This document shows, piece by piece, positions 34,282-42,752 of a stretch of 47,787 nt of DNA. The DNA is from Lachnospiraceae bacterium (GTDB lineage: Bacteria > Bacillota > Clostridia > Lachnospirales > Lachnospiraceae): positions 1-47,787 of the forward strand of contig JAFRVD010000037.1 in the NCBI GenBank assembly GCA_017441825.1, given 5' to 3'. Position 1 is the stretch's first letter; every line of letters begins with the position of its first letter. The translations under genes were made by a program, and so were the position numbers. Under the pieces are notes generated by a model, which was given only the letters and a program-made list of their open reading frames with translations, was not told where the DNA came from and ran no database searches.

Positions 34282-35807
34282 CGTCCCACCTCATCGATCA
34301 CTTCAAACGGAAGCTTGTCGAGAATATCCTTCTGCTTGTCGATCCCGGGATACACTTCCACAAGCGCGAGCCCCTCCGGCCTCAGCGCAAACACGCACCG
34401 CTCCGTAATGTACAGCACGTTCTGGCCATTTTCGACCGCCTTCTGTCCAGAAAAACTGATGCCCCGTACGTTTTCCACGATCTTCGGAATCGACCCTTCC
34501 TTTTCGATCCGGACCTTCCCGTCCTCCTGAGAGACCGTAAGCCCCCTTGCGCTGAACGCCATGCAGAAGATCACGTTCTTCGTGGCCGCCGTGATGTTGC
34601 AGAACCCGCCGACCCCGGCATAGTAGTCCGCGCTCCTGTGCGCGTTCACGTTGCCGAACCGGTCCATCTCAAGCGCGCCCATAAAGCAGCGGTCCAGCCC
34701 GCCGCCGTCGTAAAAATCGAACTGCATGGACATATCGCTGATGGAGCCGGCTCCGATCATCGCGCCGAACTGCCGCCCGCCCGCAGGCAGGCCGCCCATG
34801 CCGCCGGACTCCACCGTAAGCGTCAGCTCGCGCAGGATCCCCTTCTCCGCCGCAAACTTCGCGGCCTTTTCCGGAATGCCGATGCCGATGTTGACAATGT
34901 CCCCCGGGCGCAGCTCGTCAGCCGCCCTCCGGCCGATGATGGACGACACGAGATCGTCACGCTCATAGCCGACCTTCGCGTTCTCCTCCTCCAGGCGGCT
35001 GTACCAGTACTCCATATGAGTGGACGGCACGTGGATATCGCCGGAAAGCGTGCCGAAGACTTCGTTGTTCTCATCCTGCGGGTAGACGACCACTGCGTCT
35101 ACCAGTGCCGCAGGGATCATGACGTCGCGCGGTCTGCGGAAATCGGACCGCAGCCTGTCCACCTGGACGATCACCTTTCCGTGATTCCTATGGGTCAGCT
35201 GCGCCAAAGACAGGGCGTCGATCGAGCAGTATTCATTTTCAAAGGACACATTGCCGTTCGCGTCCACGCTGGTCGCCTTGATGAGCGCAACGTCCGGCGC
35301 AGGCAGCCGGTATCGGAGATACTCCTCGCCTTCGATCTCCACAAGGCGGACGAGCGAGTCATCGTGAGAGATCGAATTCAGCGCGGGCCCTTCTACACGC
35401 GGGTCCACAAACAGCCCGAGCCCCAGCTTCGTATAATATGCATCGTGTCCGCCGGCCTGTGCCCGGATGGCGTGGGACATCGGTCCGAGCGGCACGTTGT
35501 ACGCCTCAAAGAGGTCCTGAAGCACGAGCTTCCGAACAATGGGCATCGTCCCGTAGTGGCTCGCGATGATCTTCCCGACCGCGCCTTCGCGGATATACTG
35601 CTCCGCGCCGCGGTCCGGGTCCAAAAGGCCAAAGCCGGACGATGATATGATCGTAAGGTTCTTCGGGTGCCCGGTCTCCCGGAACCGCTTCGTGATGGCG
35701 TCGTGCAGCTTCTCCGGATTTCCTATGGCGGCAAAGGAATTCAGTCCGATGACTGCGTTGTCCCCAATCAGCTTTACTGCTTCCACAGCGTCTAAAATTC
35801 TGAACAT
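34278..35807 (-). CDS. Acyl-CoA:carboxylate CoA-transferase (fused subunits, Pct/YdiF-like)
   Basis: A 509-residue protein with both halves of a family I CoA-transferase in one chain: the alpha half with GLNSFAAIGNPEKL near residue 20 and the beta half with the catalytic Glu in LTVESGGMGGLPAGG near 329. These enzymes move CoA between short-chain acyl-CoAs and acids by a glutamyl-CoA intermediate. The length fits propionate or acetoacetate CoA-transferases of anaerobes. GAAGGAG precedes the ATG. It is first in an operon with an alpha/beta hydrolase and a kinase-like protein, which is not a standard butyrate or propionate gene set, so the acid substrate is uncertain. Confidence 0.9.
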   Translation of the reverse strand: MFRILDAVEAVKLIGDNAVIGLNSFAAIGNPEKLHDAITKRFRETGHPKNLTIISSSGFGLLDPDRGAEQYIREGAVGKIIASHYGTMPIVRKLVLQDLFEAYNVPLGPMSHAIRAQAGGHDAYYTKLGLGLFVDPRVEGPALNSISHDDSLVRLVEIEGEEYLRYRLPAPDVALIKATSVDANGNVSFENEYCSIDALSLAQLTHRNHGKVIVQVDRLRSDFRRPRDVMIPAALVDAVVVYPQDENNEVFGTLSGDIHVPSTHMEYWYSRLEEENAKVGYERDDLVSSIIGRRAADELRPGDIVNIGIGIPEKAAKFAAEKGILRELTLTVESGGMGGLPAGGRQFGAMIGAGSISDMSMQFDFYDGGGLDRCFMGALEMDRFGNVNAHRSADYYAGVGGFCNITAATKNVIFCMAFSARGLTVSQEDGKVRIEKEGSIPKIVENVRGISFSGQKAVENGQNVLYITERCVFALRPEGLALVEVYPGIDKQKDILDKLPFEVIDEVGR

Positions 35808-36015
35808 GGCAGATACTCCTTCAGGTTTATTGCTCTCCCGGTCTCTCCCCGGTATTTTCTCTCTGCTGATATGATAAATTATCCGGAGAAGTATTTCAAT
35901 CCCTCAGAAATCCGAGGTATCGTATCTGAATCAGTTTTTTTGCCTGCCCCATTGACCAATTCACCCATTTTTGATACAATATTATCCAATTTATCAGTAT
36001 AAAGGAGGAACTATA

Positions 36016-36393
36016 ATGACCATTACAGGGTTTTGCCCGCTCATCGTCACGAGAAACCCGGAAGCGGTAATCAAGGTATTCGAAGCCCTCGGCTTTGAGA
36101 GACGTCATACGAAGACCGATATTGAAGGAGGCGCGAATACAACTTTCGCTATGAAGGATGCCAACGGCAACCGCATCAATATCGCAAGCTCGGAAACGAT
36201 CCCGCAGGATCTGACTTCCATCAGCATCAATGTGGACAACTTCCAGGAGGCGTATGATTTCCTGATCGCCCGCGGGTTTGTCAATCCCCGTGGAGACAAA
36301 GTCACCGATACCAGCTCTTCAAGAGCGACCATGCTGCTTGCACCGTCAGGCTTTCCTGTCACCATTTCGGAACACCTTAAGGACAGAGACTGA
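36016..36393 (+). CDS. VOC-superfamily (glyoxalase-fold) protein
   Basis: A 125-residue protein with one vicinal-oxygen-chelate repeat pair: PLIVTRNPEAVIKVFEALGF, about residues 9-28, followed by GGANTTFAMKDANGNRINI and a second half beginning LTSISINVDNFQEAYDFLI. Metal ligands are not obvious: the usual His near the start is not seen. I use ATG 36016 with AAAGGAGG eight bases upstream; an earlier in-frame ATG at 35971 lacks a site. It stands alone between the CoA-transferase gene and a convergent phosphatase gene and ends at a bidirectional terminator. Function unknown. Confidence 0.8.
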   Translation: MTITGFCPLIVTRNPEAVIKVFEALGFERRHTKTDIEGGANTTFAMKDANGNRINIASSETIPQDLTSISINVDNFQEAYDFLIARGFVNPRGDKVTDTSSSRATMLLAPSGFPVTISEHLKDRD

Positions 36394-36431
36394 GAATAAT
36401 TGAAACATGCGCCGCCGGGCGCGCAGTCAAA

Positions 36432-36465
36432 AAGGAGCAGATACCGACGTATCTGCTCCTTCTTT
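36432..36465. terminator. Bidirectional terminator between VOC and HAD genes
   Basis: 13-base perfect arms (36432-36444 and 36449-36461) with loop CGAC. TCTTT follows on the plus strand and TTTTTGA on the minus strand. Confidence 0.88.
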
Positions 36466-36501
36466 ATGATCCGGACCGGCGCCAATAATCTGTACGCCAC
36501 T

Positions 36502-37638
36502 TTACTCATCCGCAGGCGTCCGGTCCTCCGCATAGTCCGTGAGCCACTTAAATTCGCCTGTTTTGACCACGTTTTCGCCGTAGATGGTCTTCCAATCGTC
36601 CTTCATGGAAATCACGTTAAAGCCCATGTTTTCCCACTTCTCGCGGAGCTCCGGGCCCTTCGCGGAACTCCCGTAGTCGCGGACGTCATCATCGGCAATG
36701 AGTTGGAACACGGCGCTCCTGTACTGATTATTGTACAGGGCGTAGTTGTGCATGCTGACGTCGCCGGAGCTGTTGCCGAAGGAAAGCACCGGCTGCCTGC
36801 CGATCTCCTGGGCGATCTGCACGACCTTGTTCGTCTTGAGATCTTTGATGATGAGCTCATCCGTGCGGACCAGTGTGTCATCGCCGGTGAAGACGTATTC
36901 GATACCGTCCGTGTCGCCCTGGTCCCGGGCCTTGAGCGCAGTGTCCGAGCCGATGATGTTTTCGTAAGGAATGTCCATCACGCCTTCGATGAACGTGCGG
37001 ATGATGAAGCGGTCGCTGCCGGAGACGATAAAGCACTTGAAGCCGTTGTCCTGCAGGTACTCGAGCACTTCGATCATCGGCAGGTAGTAGCCCTCTCCGT
37101 AAGTCATGCCGGTAAAGCCGTCAGCTTCGTTGAGCAGGAACTTCGTGATAAAGTCCGCGTATTCGGTCAGCGTCATGCCGGAGAAAGCCCTGGCCTGGTG
37201 ATAAGAAAACTCATAGTCGTAATCCGCGGGAAAGGACTTGTCCAGCGCATGCTCGCGCGTCATGCGGCCGAACTCCAGCATTTCCGCGTCCGGCGAATAG
37301 GTCTCGTCCCGCAGGATGCGGTCCGCAAGGAGCATGACCTCGAGATAGGTCGGGAACAGCTCGCCAATGAGCGTCCCGTCCATGTCAAACGTGGCCACGC
37401 GGTCCTCCGGCGGAATGTAGTCCGGAGAAGACTCATCCGTCACCGCTTCCACGTACTCAATGAGCGCCGCAAGCGACGACGCGTCCGGCTCCCACAAAGA
37501 AAACAGCTCTTCATCCTCGGTCTCTTCCCGGGTCTCCGTCTCTGCCTCCTTCACTTCCACATAAAAGCAGCCCGTAAACGCAGTTAGCATGAGCACGGCA
37601 GCCAGGAACAACAATACCATCTTTTTCAGGTTTTTCAT
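36502..37638 (-). CDS. HAD-superfamily phosphatase lipoprotein
   Basis: A 378-residue protein exported by a lipoprotein signal (KKMVLLFLAAVLMLTAFTGC, Cys at residue 24). The HAD motifs are present: motif I TFDMDGTLIGE near residue 89 (both Asp), motif II FIVSGSDRF near 210, and a late motif SFGNSSGDVSM near 286 with Asp. It should therefore be an active Mg-dependent phosphatase outside the membrane. The Glu-rich linker after the Cys is typical of surface lipoproteins. Phosphoserine- or phosphocholine-phosphatase-like substrates are possible. GGAGGGAAGT precedes the ATG. It lies after the terminator of the rnf-nrf operon, on the same strand. Confidence 0.82.
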   Translation of the reverse strand: MKNLKKMVLLFLAAVLMLTAFTGCFYVEVKEAETETREETEDEELFSLWEPDASSLAALIEYVEAVTDESSPDYIPPEDRVATFDMDGTLIGELFPTYLEVMLLADRILRDETYSPDAEMLEFGRMTREHALDKSFPADYDYEFSYHQARAFSGMTLTEYADFITKFLLNEADGFTGMTYGEGYYLPMIEVLEYLQDNGFKCFIVSGSDRFIIRTFIEGVMDIPYENIIGSDTALKARDQGDTDGIEYVFTGDDTLVRTDELIIKDLKTNKVVQIAQEIGRQPVLSFGNSSGDVSMHNYALYNNQYRSAVFQLIADDDVRDYGSSAKGPELREKWENMGFNVISMKDDWKTIYGENVVKTGEFKWLTDYAEDRTPADE

Positions 37639-37710
37639 ACTACTTCCCTCCTGAATTCTCTTCTTTTACAAAGCAGCTTCCAGTCCATCCGAATGAGATG
37701 GAGCCCACTA

Positions 37711-37753
37711 TAACAGAAAAGATGCACCGCGTTTTGTTGATCCGCAGTGCATC
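37711..37753 (-). terminator. Terminator of the rnf-nrfA-ccs operon
   Basis: On the minus strand arms at 37743-37753 and 37721-37731 (GATGCAC.GCG / CGC.GTGCATC, one mismatch) are followed by TTTTCTGTTA. Between 37639 and 37805 I see no gene, only this hairpin. Confidence 0.8.
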
Positions 37754-37805
37754 CGGAATTTTATCCTGAAAGGCCATGGAACCCACCTTTTCATTTTAAA
37801 TTGTC

Positions 37806-38621
37806 TTATTTATAGCTGTGGACTCCTGGCAGGAACGTGTTCACCCCAATATAGGTAAAGATCACGCAGACAAAGCCCGCCACCGCGAAGATCGCAGCTA
37901 GCTTACCCTTCCAGTTCCTCCGAAGCCTTAAGTGCAGATAGACCGCGTAGATCAGCCACGTGACCAGCGACCAGGTCTCCTTCGGGTCCCAGGACCAGTA
38001 GCTTCCCCAGGCGCGTTCCGCCCAGATGGCGCCGGTCAGGATCGTGAGCGTCAGGAACAGGAGACCGAGACAGACGCTCCGGTAACTGATCAGGTCCAGC
38101 TTCTCCCGCGCAGGGATATGCGTGTCCCAGAAGCCTCCCTCCTTCGCCTTCTCCCGGAACAGGTAGATGAGCGACAGGACAAAGGAAACGCCGAACGAGC
38201 CGTAGGAAATGACGGCCGTAGAAACGTGGACTCCCAGCCAGTTGCTCTGGAGCGCCGGCATGAGCTCATGGATCTCCCTGCTCTGCATGGCGGCGTATCC
38301 GATGATGAGGAACGTCACCGGAGCCGAAAAAGCACCCAGCACGGGGAACCGGAACTTCACTATGAAGATCAGGCTGACCAGGCAGAGGCCCCAGGCGAAG
38401 CACGTGGCAAATTCGTACTGGTTGGTCATCGGCAGACGGCCTGCCGCAATTCCGCGGAGGACAAGCGCCGCCGTATGTATGAGAAGCCCCGCTGCCTGAA
38501 AGCCTCCTGCAGCCTTCGCGAGAGGCGTCTTTTTGAAGATCACAAAGAAGAAATAGAGCAGCATGGTGATGAGATAGATCACCATCACGGCAATGAACAG
38601 CACATTTTCAGCATTCGTCAT
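37806..38621 (-). CDS. ccsA: Cytochrome c haem lyase subunit CcsA
   Basis: A 271-residue membrane protein with about eight helices and the haem-binding WWD segment WGSYWSWDPKETWSLVTW near residue 213. Conserved histidines lie in GVHVSTAVISYG near 127 and AVYLHLR near 239. With its ResB/Ccs1 partner it carries haem out of the cell and attaches it to CXXCH motifs in system II cytochrome c maturation. It overlaps resB by four bases and is the last gene of the rnf-nrfA operon. Its client here is surely NrfA, the only multihaem protein in the window. No CcdA or ResA thioreduction gene is seen nearby. Confidence 0.9.
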   Translation of the reverse strand: MTNAENVLFIAVMVIYLITMLLYFFFVIFKKTPLAKAAGGFQAAGLLIHTAALVLRGIAAGRLPMTNQYEFATCFAWGLCLVSLIFIVKFRFPVLGAFSAPVTFLIIGYAAMQSREIHELMPALQSNWLGVHVSTAVISYGSFGVSFVLSLIYLFREKAKEGGFWDTHIPAREKLDLISYRSVCLGLLFLTLTILTGAIWAERAWGSYWSWDPKETWSLVTWLIYAVYLHLRLRRNWKGKLAAIFAVAGFVCVIFTYIGVNTFLPGVHSYK

Positions 38622-39952
38622 CTCTCTGTCTCCTTTTCCTGCTCAAGTACCGAATCCTGTTCCCGGGGCAGCGTTACCCCGGAGATCTTTTCAAACTGTT
38701 CGCGGAAGATCGGCGCCGATTTTCTGCACTCTCCCTTCACTGTCCACGTTCCATCCTCTTCCCGAAGCGCGGAAAGCCGCATAGGCTTAAGATATAGCGC
38801 AAGCACGAGACCGCAGAGGACGATGAGCCCGCCCAGAAGCGCAAGCCACGTGAACCGGTCTTTTTTGATTTGGATCAGCGTATAATTCTGCGGTTCTGAA
38901 AAGGTGATCACATAGTCGTCCACAGTGATCTGCTCCCCGGAAAGCAGCACGTTCATGCCCAGCATGTGTTCTTCTTCCGTAGCCGGGTCCAGATAATAAA
39001 GCGAATAGAGATACCCCGGATTCCTGATGCTCCCCGAAGCCGTTGCCGGCCCCTCGTCTGTCAGAACGTAGTCCGGATAGAATGCGTTGAACAGAACGAC
39101 AAGCTCCGGAAGGTCCAGAACAGGGAGGAATTCACCCGCGCAGAGCACCTCCTCCTGAAGAAACGACCCGCTCTTCGTGACAGTCACAGCGGCCGCCCAC
39201 CCGGTCGAATTCTGGTAGCACCGGTACCCGAGAAGCTCCGCGGGCCGGTTGACCTCGGCCGTTCCGCTCTCAGTAAGTCCCTTCGCCGTATCCGTAAGCG
39301 TCAGCTCCGCCGTATACTGCGAGACCGTGTCATCCTCACGAAGCTTCACGCGAAAATCGTCGATGGTCATCACAAGCCCCGTATCTCCCACGGGAAGCGA
39401 CTCACCCGTGACTCCGTACACCGTATATTCACGGTGCGTCATCTGCCCGAGCCCGAACCCGAGGATCAGAAGAAGCACGCCCAGATGGCAGACCCAGGCG
39501 CCCCAGATCCCCGCGCGGTGCCGGTCTCCGTAAAGGACAGCACGCCCGTCTTCATCCTTTTCCTCTTTGGGCGTGATCCCAAACCTTTCAAAGAACTGGT
39601 TCGGATCCGCAACGCCTTCCGCCGCCGCAGTCGGCTCCCCCAGGATTACCTTCCCGCCGGACCTCTTCGTCCTTTTTATAAGGCCCGGAAGGCGGATCAG
39701 GTTGCAGAGGATCAGGTTCCCGCAGAGGAACACCGAAAGCACAATGAACCACCAGCAGTGAAAGACGTCGTCCAGTCCAAGCGCTACAATGAGAGACGCT
39801 GTCCTCTCCGAATACGCCGAAGCATATTCCTGAAGCGTGAGTCCCTGCGGAATAAAGCTTCCTCCCGCACACGCCGCGGCCAGGATCACGAGCAGAATGA
39901 CTGCAAACTGCATGGAAGAAAGGAATCTCCATATTTTTTTCAAGGCCGCCAT
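38618..39952 (-). CDS. resB: Cytochrome c biogenesis protein ResB (Ccs1-like)
   Basis: A 444-residue membrane protein: helices near residues 12-34, 62-84, 145-165 and 395-415, with a large outward domain between helices 3 and 4 as in ResB/Ccs1. It binds haem with CcsA and presents apocytochrome. I use ATG 39952 with AAGGAG upstream; the open frame extends 64 codons further but into the hairpin and the nrfA end, with no family similarity. It follows nrfA by 85 bases. In Wolinella a special CcsBA (NrfI) is needed for the CXXCK haem of NrfA, and this pair may do the same. Confidence 0.88.
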   Translation of the reverse strand: MAALKKIWRFLSSMQFAVILLVILAAACAGGSFIPQGLTLQEYASAYSERTASLIVALGLDDVFHCWWFIVLSVFLCGNLILCNLIRLPGLIKRTKRSGGKVILGEPTAAAEGVADPNQFFERFGITPKEEKDEDGRAVLYGDRHRAGIWGAWVCHLGVLLLILGFGLGQMTHREYTVYGVTGESLPVGDTGLVMTIDDFRVKLREDDTVSQYTAELTLTDTAKGLTESGTAEVNRPAELLGYRCYQNSTGWAAAVTVTKSGSFLQEEVLCAGEFLPVLDLPELVVLFNAFYPDYVLTDEGPATASGSIRNPGYLYSLYYLDPATEEEHMLGMNVLLSGEQITVDDYVITFSEPQNYTLIQIKKDRFTWLALLGGLIVLCGLVLALYLKPMRLSALREEDGTWTVKGECRKSAPIFREQFEKISGVTLPREQDSVLEQEKETER

Positions 39953-39972
39953 CGAATTCTCCTTCTGCCAAA

Positions 39973-40004
39973 GTACCGGCAGAGACCAGAGTCTCTGCCG
40001 GTAC
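39973..40004. other. Perfect 14-bp intercistronic hairpin between nrfA and resB
   Basis: Arms 39973-39986 and 39991-40004 with a four-base loop. No T-run follows on either strand, so full termination is unlikely. It may protect the 3' end of the upstream transcript so that NrfA exceeds the haem lyase. Confidence 0.7.
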
Positions 40005-40037
40005 GCACGCTCCGTTCTCTCCCGGGAGCAGTATTGT

Positions 40038-41351
40038 TTACTCCTTGCCCAGTAATTCCATTCCTTCCGCGATTCTTTCCTCAGCAAGGTCCAGGCATCG
40101 GCCGGACAGCTCTGAGTTATGCGCACCTTCGGAGTTCTCAACATAGCAGAAGTCGAAGTACCACTGCGCTTCCCGGTAAAGCTTCCTTACCGCGTCCAGC
40201 TCTTCTCCCGACGCTGCGCCTTCGCTTACTGCCGCAGCCAGCGCGTCCTTGAAATCGGACAGCCGGTTTCCGACCTCCGTCTCCCGCGCCGTGATCTTGT
40301 CCTGAAGCCTGTGGACAAAGTCCGTCATGTCCGTATCCTCGTGGCACTCTGCGCACGTGAGGAGCAGGTTCGGATCATCCAGAGGGCTCGCCAGATAATG
40401 GCTGTGATAGACCGTTCCGTCCTCCGCCATCTCGATCGACATGTGGCAGTCCGCGCAGTTCATCCCTTCCGCCGCATGCCTGCCGTAAAGGAACGTCTCC
40501 ATCTCCGGATGCTGCGCCTTCAGCATATGAGCACCCGTGCTTTCCTGGACCCAGTCGTAGAAGCCAACCGTTCCGTCCGGCATGACCATGCTGTCGTAGT
40601 AAGCCAGGATCGCTTCCGGCGTCATGGCCTCCACGCTGTCGTAAGGCATCATGGTCTCCTTGTCCGAAGGCGTGAAATAGTATTCGATATGGCACTGGCC
40701 GCAGGAAAGCGTTGCCGCGTCGATGGTATCCGCGTTATCTCCAAGTGCCTTCAGCACATACGAATGAGTGATGGTGATCTTTCCCTGGTTCCCCGCGTCG
40801 TTTCCGTGACAGGTATAGCAGGAGACGCTCTCCTCCATTGCACTCATCACGTCGGCAAAATCCATTGTATAGGCGCTTACGCCCAGGTCGTTCACAAGCT
40901 TCGCGAAGTTGGGCGTCTTGCACGTGAGGCAGTTTGCCATCGGATGCGGACGCTCCGTCTTGGCAACGTCCTCCAGGCAGTACTCGTGCCCTCTAGCCGA
41001 GCCGTAGTCCTTGGCGAAGCCGTATCCCTCATAGACGTTGACCAGATAAGGATCCTGCTCAAGATAGCTCACTACCGTGTAATTGTTCGCGTTGTCCTTC
41101 ATGGTGGTGACGATCTCCGGATACGTCTCCTTCCAGTCGGCCGAATTCACGGTGCCGTCCTTGCTGGTAGCCTCCGGCGTCTCTGCTTCGATATACCTGA
41201 TATCCTCCCGTGTGAGCGGTCCGAGATCTCCCCGGTTCAGGAGGTGATACATAAGGTCCTTTCCGCCCAGGAATCCTGCCAGAAGCAGGACTGAGACCGC
41301 AATGATGAGGACCGATATGATCAGTTTGATGGTTTTGTTCTTCTTTTCCAT
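40038..41351 (-). CDS. nrfA: Ammonia-forming cytochrome c nitrite reductase NrfA
   Basis: A 437-residue pentahaem protein. The active-site haem motif is CLTCK (residues 141-145), with Lys as ligand, and four CXXCH motifs follow at 178, 217, 299 and 333. Active-site residues match known NrfA: Arg near 120, Tyr in CGQCHIEYYF near 225, and His in KAQHPEME near 281. It reduces nitrite to ammonia with six electrons outside the cytoplasmic membrane. A single N-terminal helix (9-29) without a clear cleavage site probably anchors it. The start lies eight bases after the rnfB stop with AGGTAGGG upstream, so it is in the rnf operon. No nrfH is present, leaving the electron donor open. Confidence 0.95.
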   Translation of the reverse strand: MEKKNKTIKLIISVLIIAVSVLLLAGFLGGKDLMYHLLNRGDLGPLTREDIRYIEAETPEATSKDGTVNSADWKETYPEIVTTMKDNANNYTVVSYLEQDPYLVNVYEGYGFAKDYGSARGHEYCLEDVAKTERPHPMANCLTCKTPNFAKLVNDLGVSAYTMDFADVMSAMEESVSCYTCHGNDAGNQGKITITHSYVLKALGDNADTIDAATLSCGQCHIEYYFTPSDKETMMPYDSVEAMTPEAILAYYDSMVMPDGTVGFYDWVQESTGAHMLKAQHPEMETFLYGRHAAEGMNCADCHMSIEMAEDGTVYHSHYLASPLDDPNLLLTCAECHEDTDMTDFVHRLQDKITARETEVGNRLSDFKDALAAAVSEGAASGEELDAVRKLYREAQWYFDFCYVENSEGAHNSELSGRCLDLAEERIAEGMELLGKE

Positions 41352-41359
41352 ACCCTACC

Positions 41360-42160
41360 TCACTTAAGCGGGGGCGTAATGACCTTGGCCGGACATTTTT
41401 CCACGCATTTTCCGCACTGAGTGCACAGCTCGTAGTTGACGTGAGCCAGGTTGTTTTCCACCGTGATGGCGCCGGCCTCGCACTGACGCGTGCAAAGCGT
41501 GCAGCCAATACAGCCTGCCGAACACACCTGCTTCACCTGCGGCCCGCGGTCCTTATTGGAACACTGCACCGCCACATGGTTTTTCTCCGGGATCAGCTCG
41601 ATGAGTCCGCGCGGGCAGGTCTTTACGCAAAGCCCGCAGGCCACGCAGCGCCGCGGATCGACCGAAGCTACGCCGTCCTTCACGCTGATGGCATGCTCCG
41701 GACACACCGCTTCGCAGCTTCCGAAGCCTAAGCATCCGTAATCACAGTCTGACGTACGGATTCCGTTGAGCGCCACACTTCTGCAGTCCCGGACGCCCAC
41801 GTAGTTCCCCTGGTTTTTCGTTACATTGCAGTCGCCTTTGCAACGGACGAACGCGACCTTCCGCTCCACCGTTCCGGCGTCGATGCCCATGATGGCCCCG
41901 ATCTTCTCCGCAACGGGGGTGCCGCCCACAGGACACCCGTTGGCAGGCGCCTCGCCCTTGGCGATGGCCGCCGCCATGGCATCGCAGCCGGCAAATCCGC
42001 AGGCACCGCAGTTGTTCCCCGGAAGTGCCTCCCGGACTGCGGTTTCCCGCTCATCTGTTTCCACATAAAACTTTTTATTGGTGAACACAAGTCCTGCGCC
42101 CACCGCGATCCCGATGGCGGTGATCACCGCCGTCGTGACCAGAATGATCGTGAGACCCAT
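41360..42160 (-). CDS. rnfB: Rnf complex subunit B (multi-cluster ferredoxin-type)
   Basis: A 266-residue protein with one N-terminal helix (3-26), the Fe-S domain NNCGACGFAGCDAM (Cys51, 54, 59 and then 76), and a chain of ferredoxin motifs up to the C-terminus (CVACGLCVKTCPRG, CIGCTLCTRQCEAG, CTQCGKCVEKCPAK). RnfB takes electrons from reduced ferredoxin and passes them into the complex. It is the last rnf gene, as in Clostridia, and runs straight into nrfA. Confidence 0.95.
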   Translation of the reverse strand: MGLTIILVTTAVITAIGIAVGAGLVFTNKKFYVETDERETAVREALPGNNCGACGFAGCDAMAAAIAKGEAPANGCPVGGTPVAEKIGAIMGIDAGTVERKVAFVRCKGDCNVTKNQGNYVGVRDCRSVALNGIRTSDCDYGCLGFGSCEAVCPEHAISVKDGVASVDPRRCVACGLCVKTCPRGLIELIPEKNHVAVQCSNKDRGPQVKQVCSAGCIGCTLCTRQCEAGAITVENNLAHVNYELCTQCGKCVEKCPAKVITPPLK

Positions 42161-42173
42161 ATGACCGCCCTCC

Positions 42174-42752
42174 TTAGAACATCAGGCTGGAGAAGCCCAT
42201 GAATGCGATGGACATGAGCGCCGCAGCTATCAGCACCACCGGCGCGCCGCGAAGAGGCGCCGGCAGGTCCGCTTCATTGATGCGGCTCCGGATCCCGGCT
42301 AACAGCACGATGGCGATGGTAAAGCCTACCGCCGTGCCTAAGCCTGCAGCCACGCTCTCGATAAAGTTGTACTCGTTCTGGACGTTCGTAAGCGCAACGC
42401 CAAGCACCGCGCAGTTGGTCGTAATGAGCGGCAGGAAGATGCCGAGTGCCTGATAAACGGCCGGGGCTTTCTTCTTTAAGAACATTTCCACGATCTGCAC
42501 GAGCGCCGCGATCACCAGGATGAAGACGATGGTCTTCATGAAATCGAGGCCGAGAGGCGCGAGCACATAGGTGTACAGAAGGCTCGCCACCGCGGACGCG
42601 ATGGTAATGACGAAGATCACCGCGCCGCCTAAGGATGCGGAAGCCTTCATCTGCTTCGATACGCCTAAGAATGAGCAGATCCCAAGGAACTGGTTCAAAA
42701 CCACGTTATTGACAAGGGCGGTGCCCACCATGATCAGAATGAGGCTCTTCAT
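42174..42752 (-). CDS. rnfA: Rnf complex subunit A
   Basis: A 192-residue protein with six helices. Cys26 (FLGICSFLG) and Cys114 (TTNCAVLG) are the conserved pair that, with the matching pair in RnfE, hold the intramembrane iron-sulfur cluster. The length equals the family norm. It overlaps rnfE by four bases and precedes rnfB by 13 bases. Confidence 0.95.
   Translation of the reverse strand: MKSLILIMVGTALVNNVVLNQFLGICSFLGVSKQMKASASLGGAVIFVITIASAVASLLYTYVLAPLGLDFMKTIVFILVIAALVQIVEMFLKKKAPAVYQALGIFLPLITTNCAVLGVALTNVQNEYNFIESVAAGLGTAVGFTIAIVLLAGIRSRINEADLPAPLRGAPVVLIAAALMSIAFMGFSSLMF

Noticed and set aside
40119-41294. A 391-codon open frame opposite nrfA
   Set aside because: The minus strand contains all five haem motifs; the plus-strand product is Arg/His-rich with no domain.
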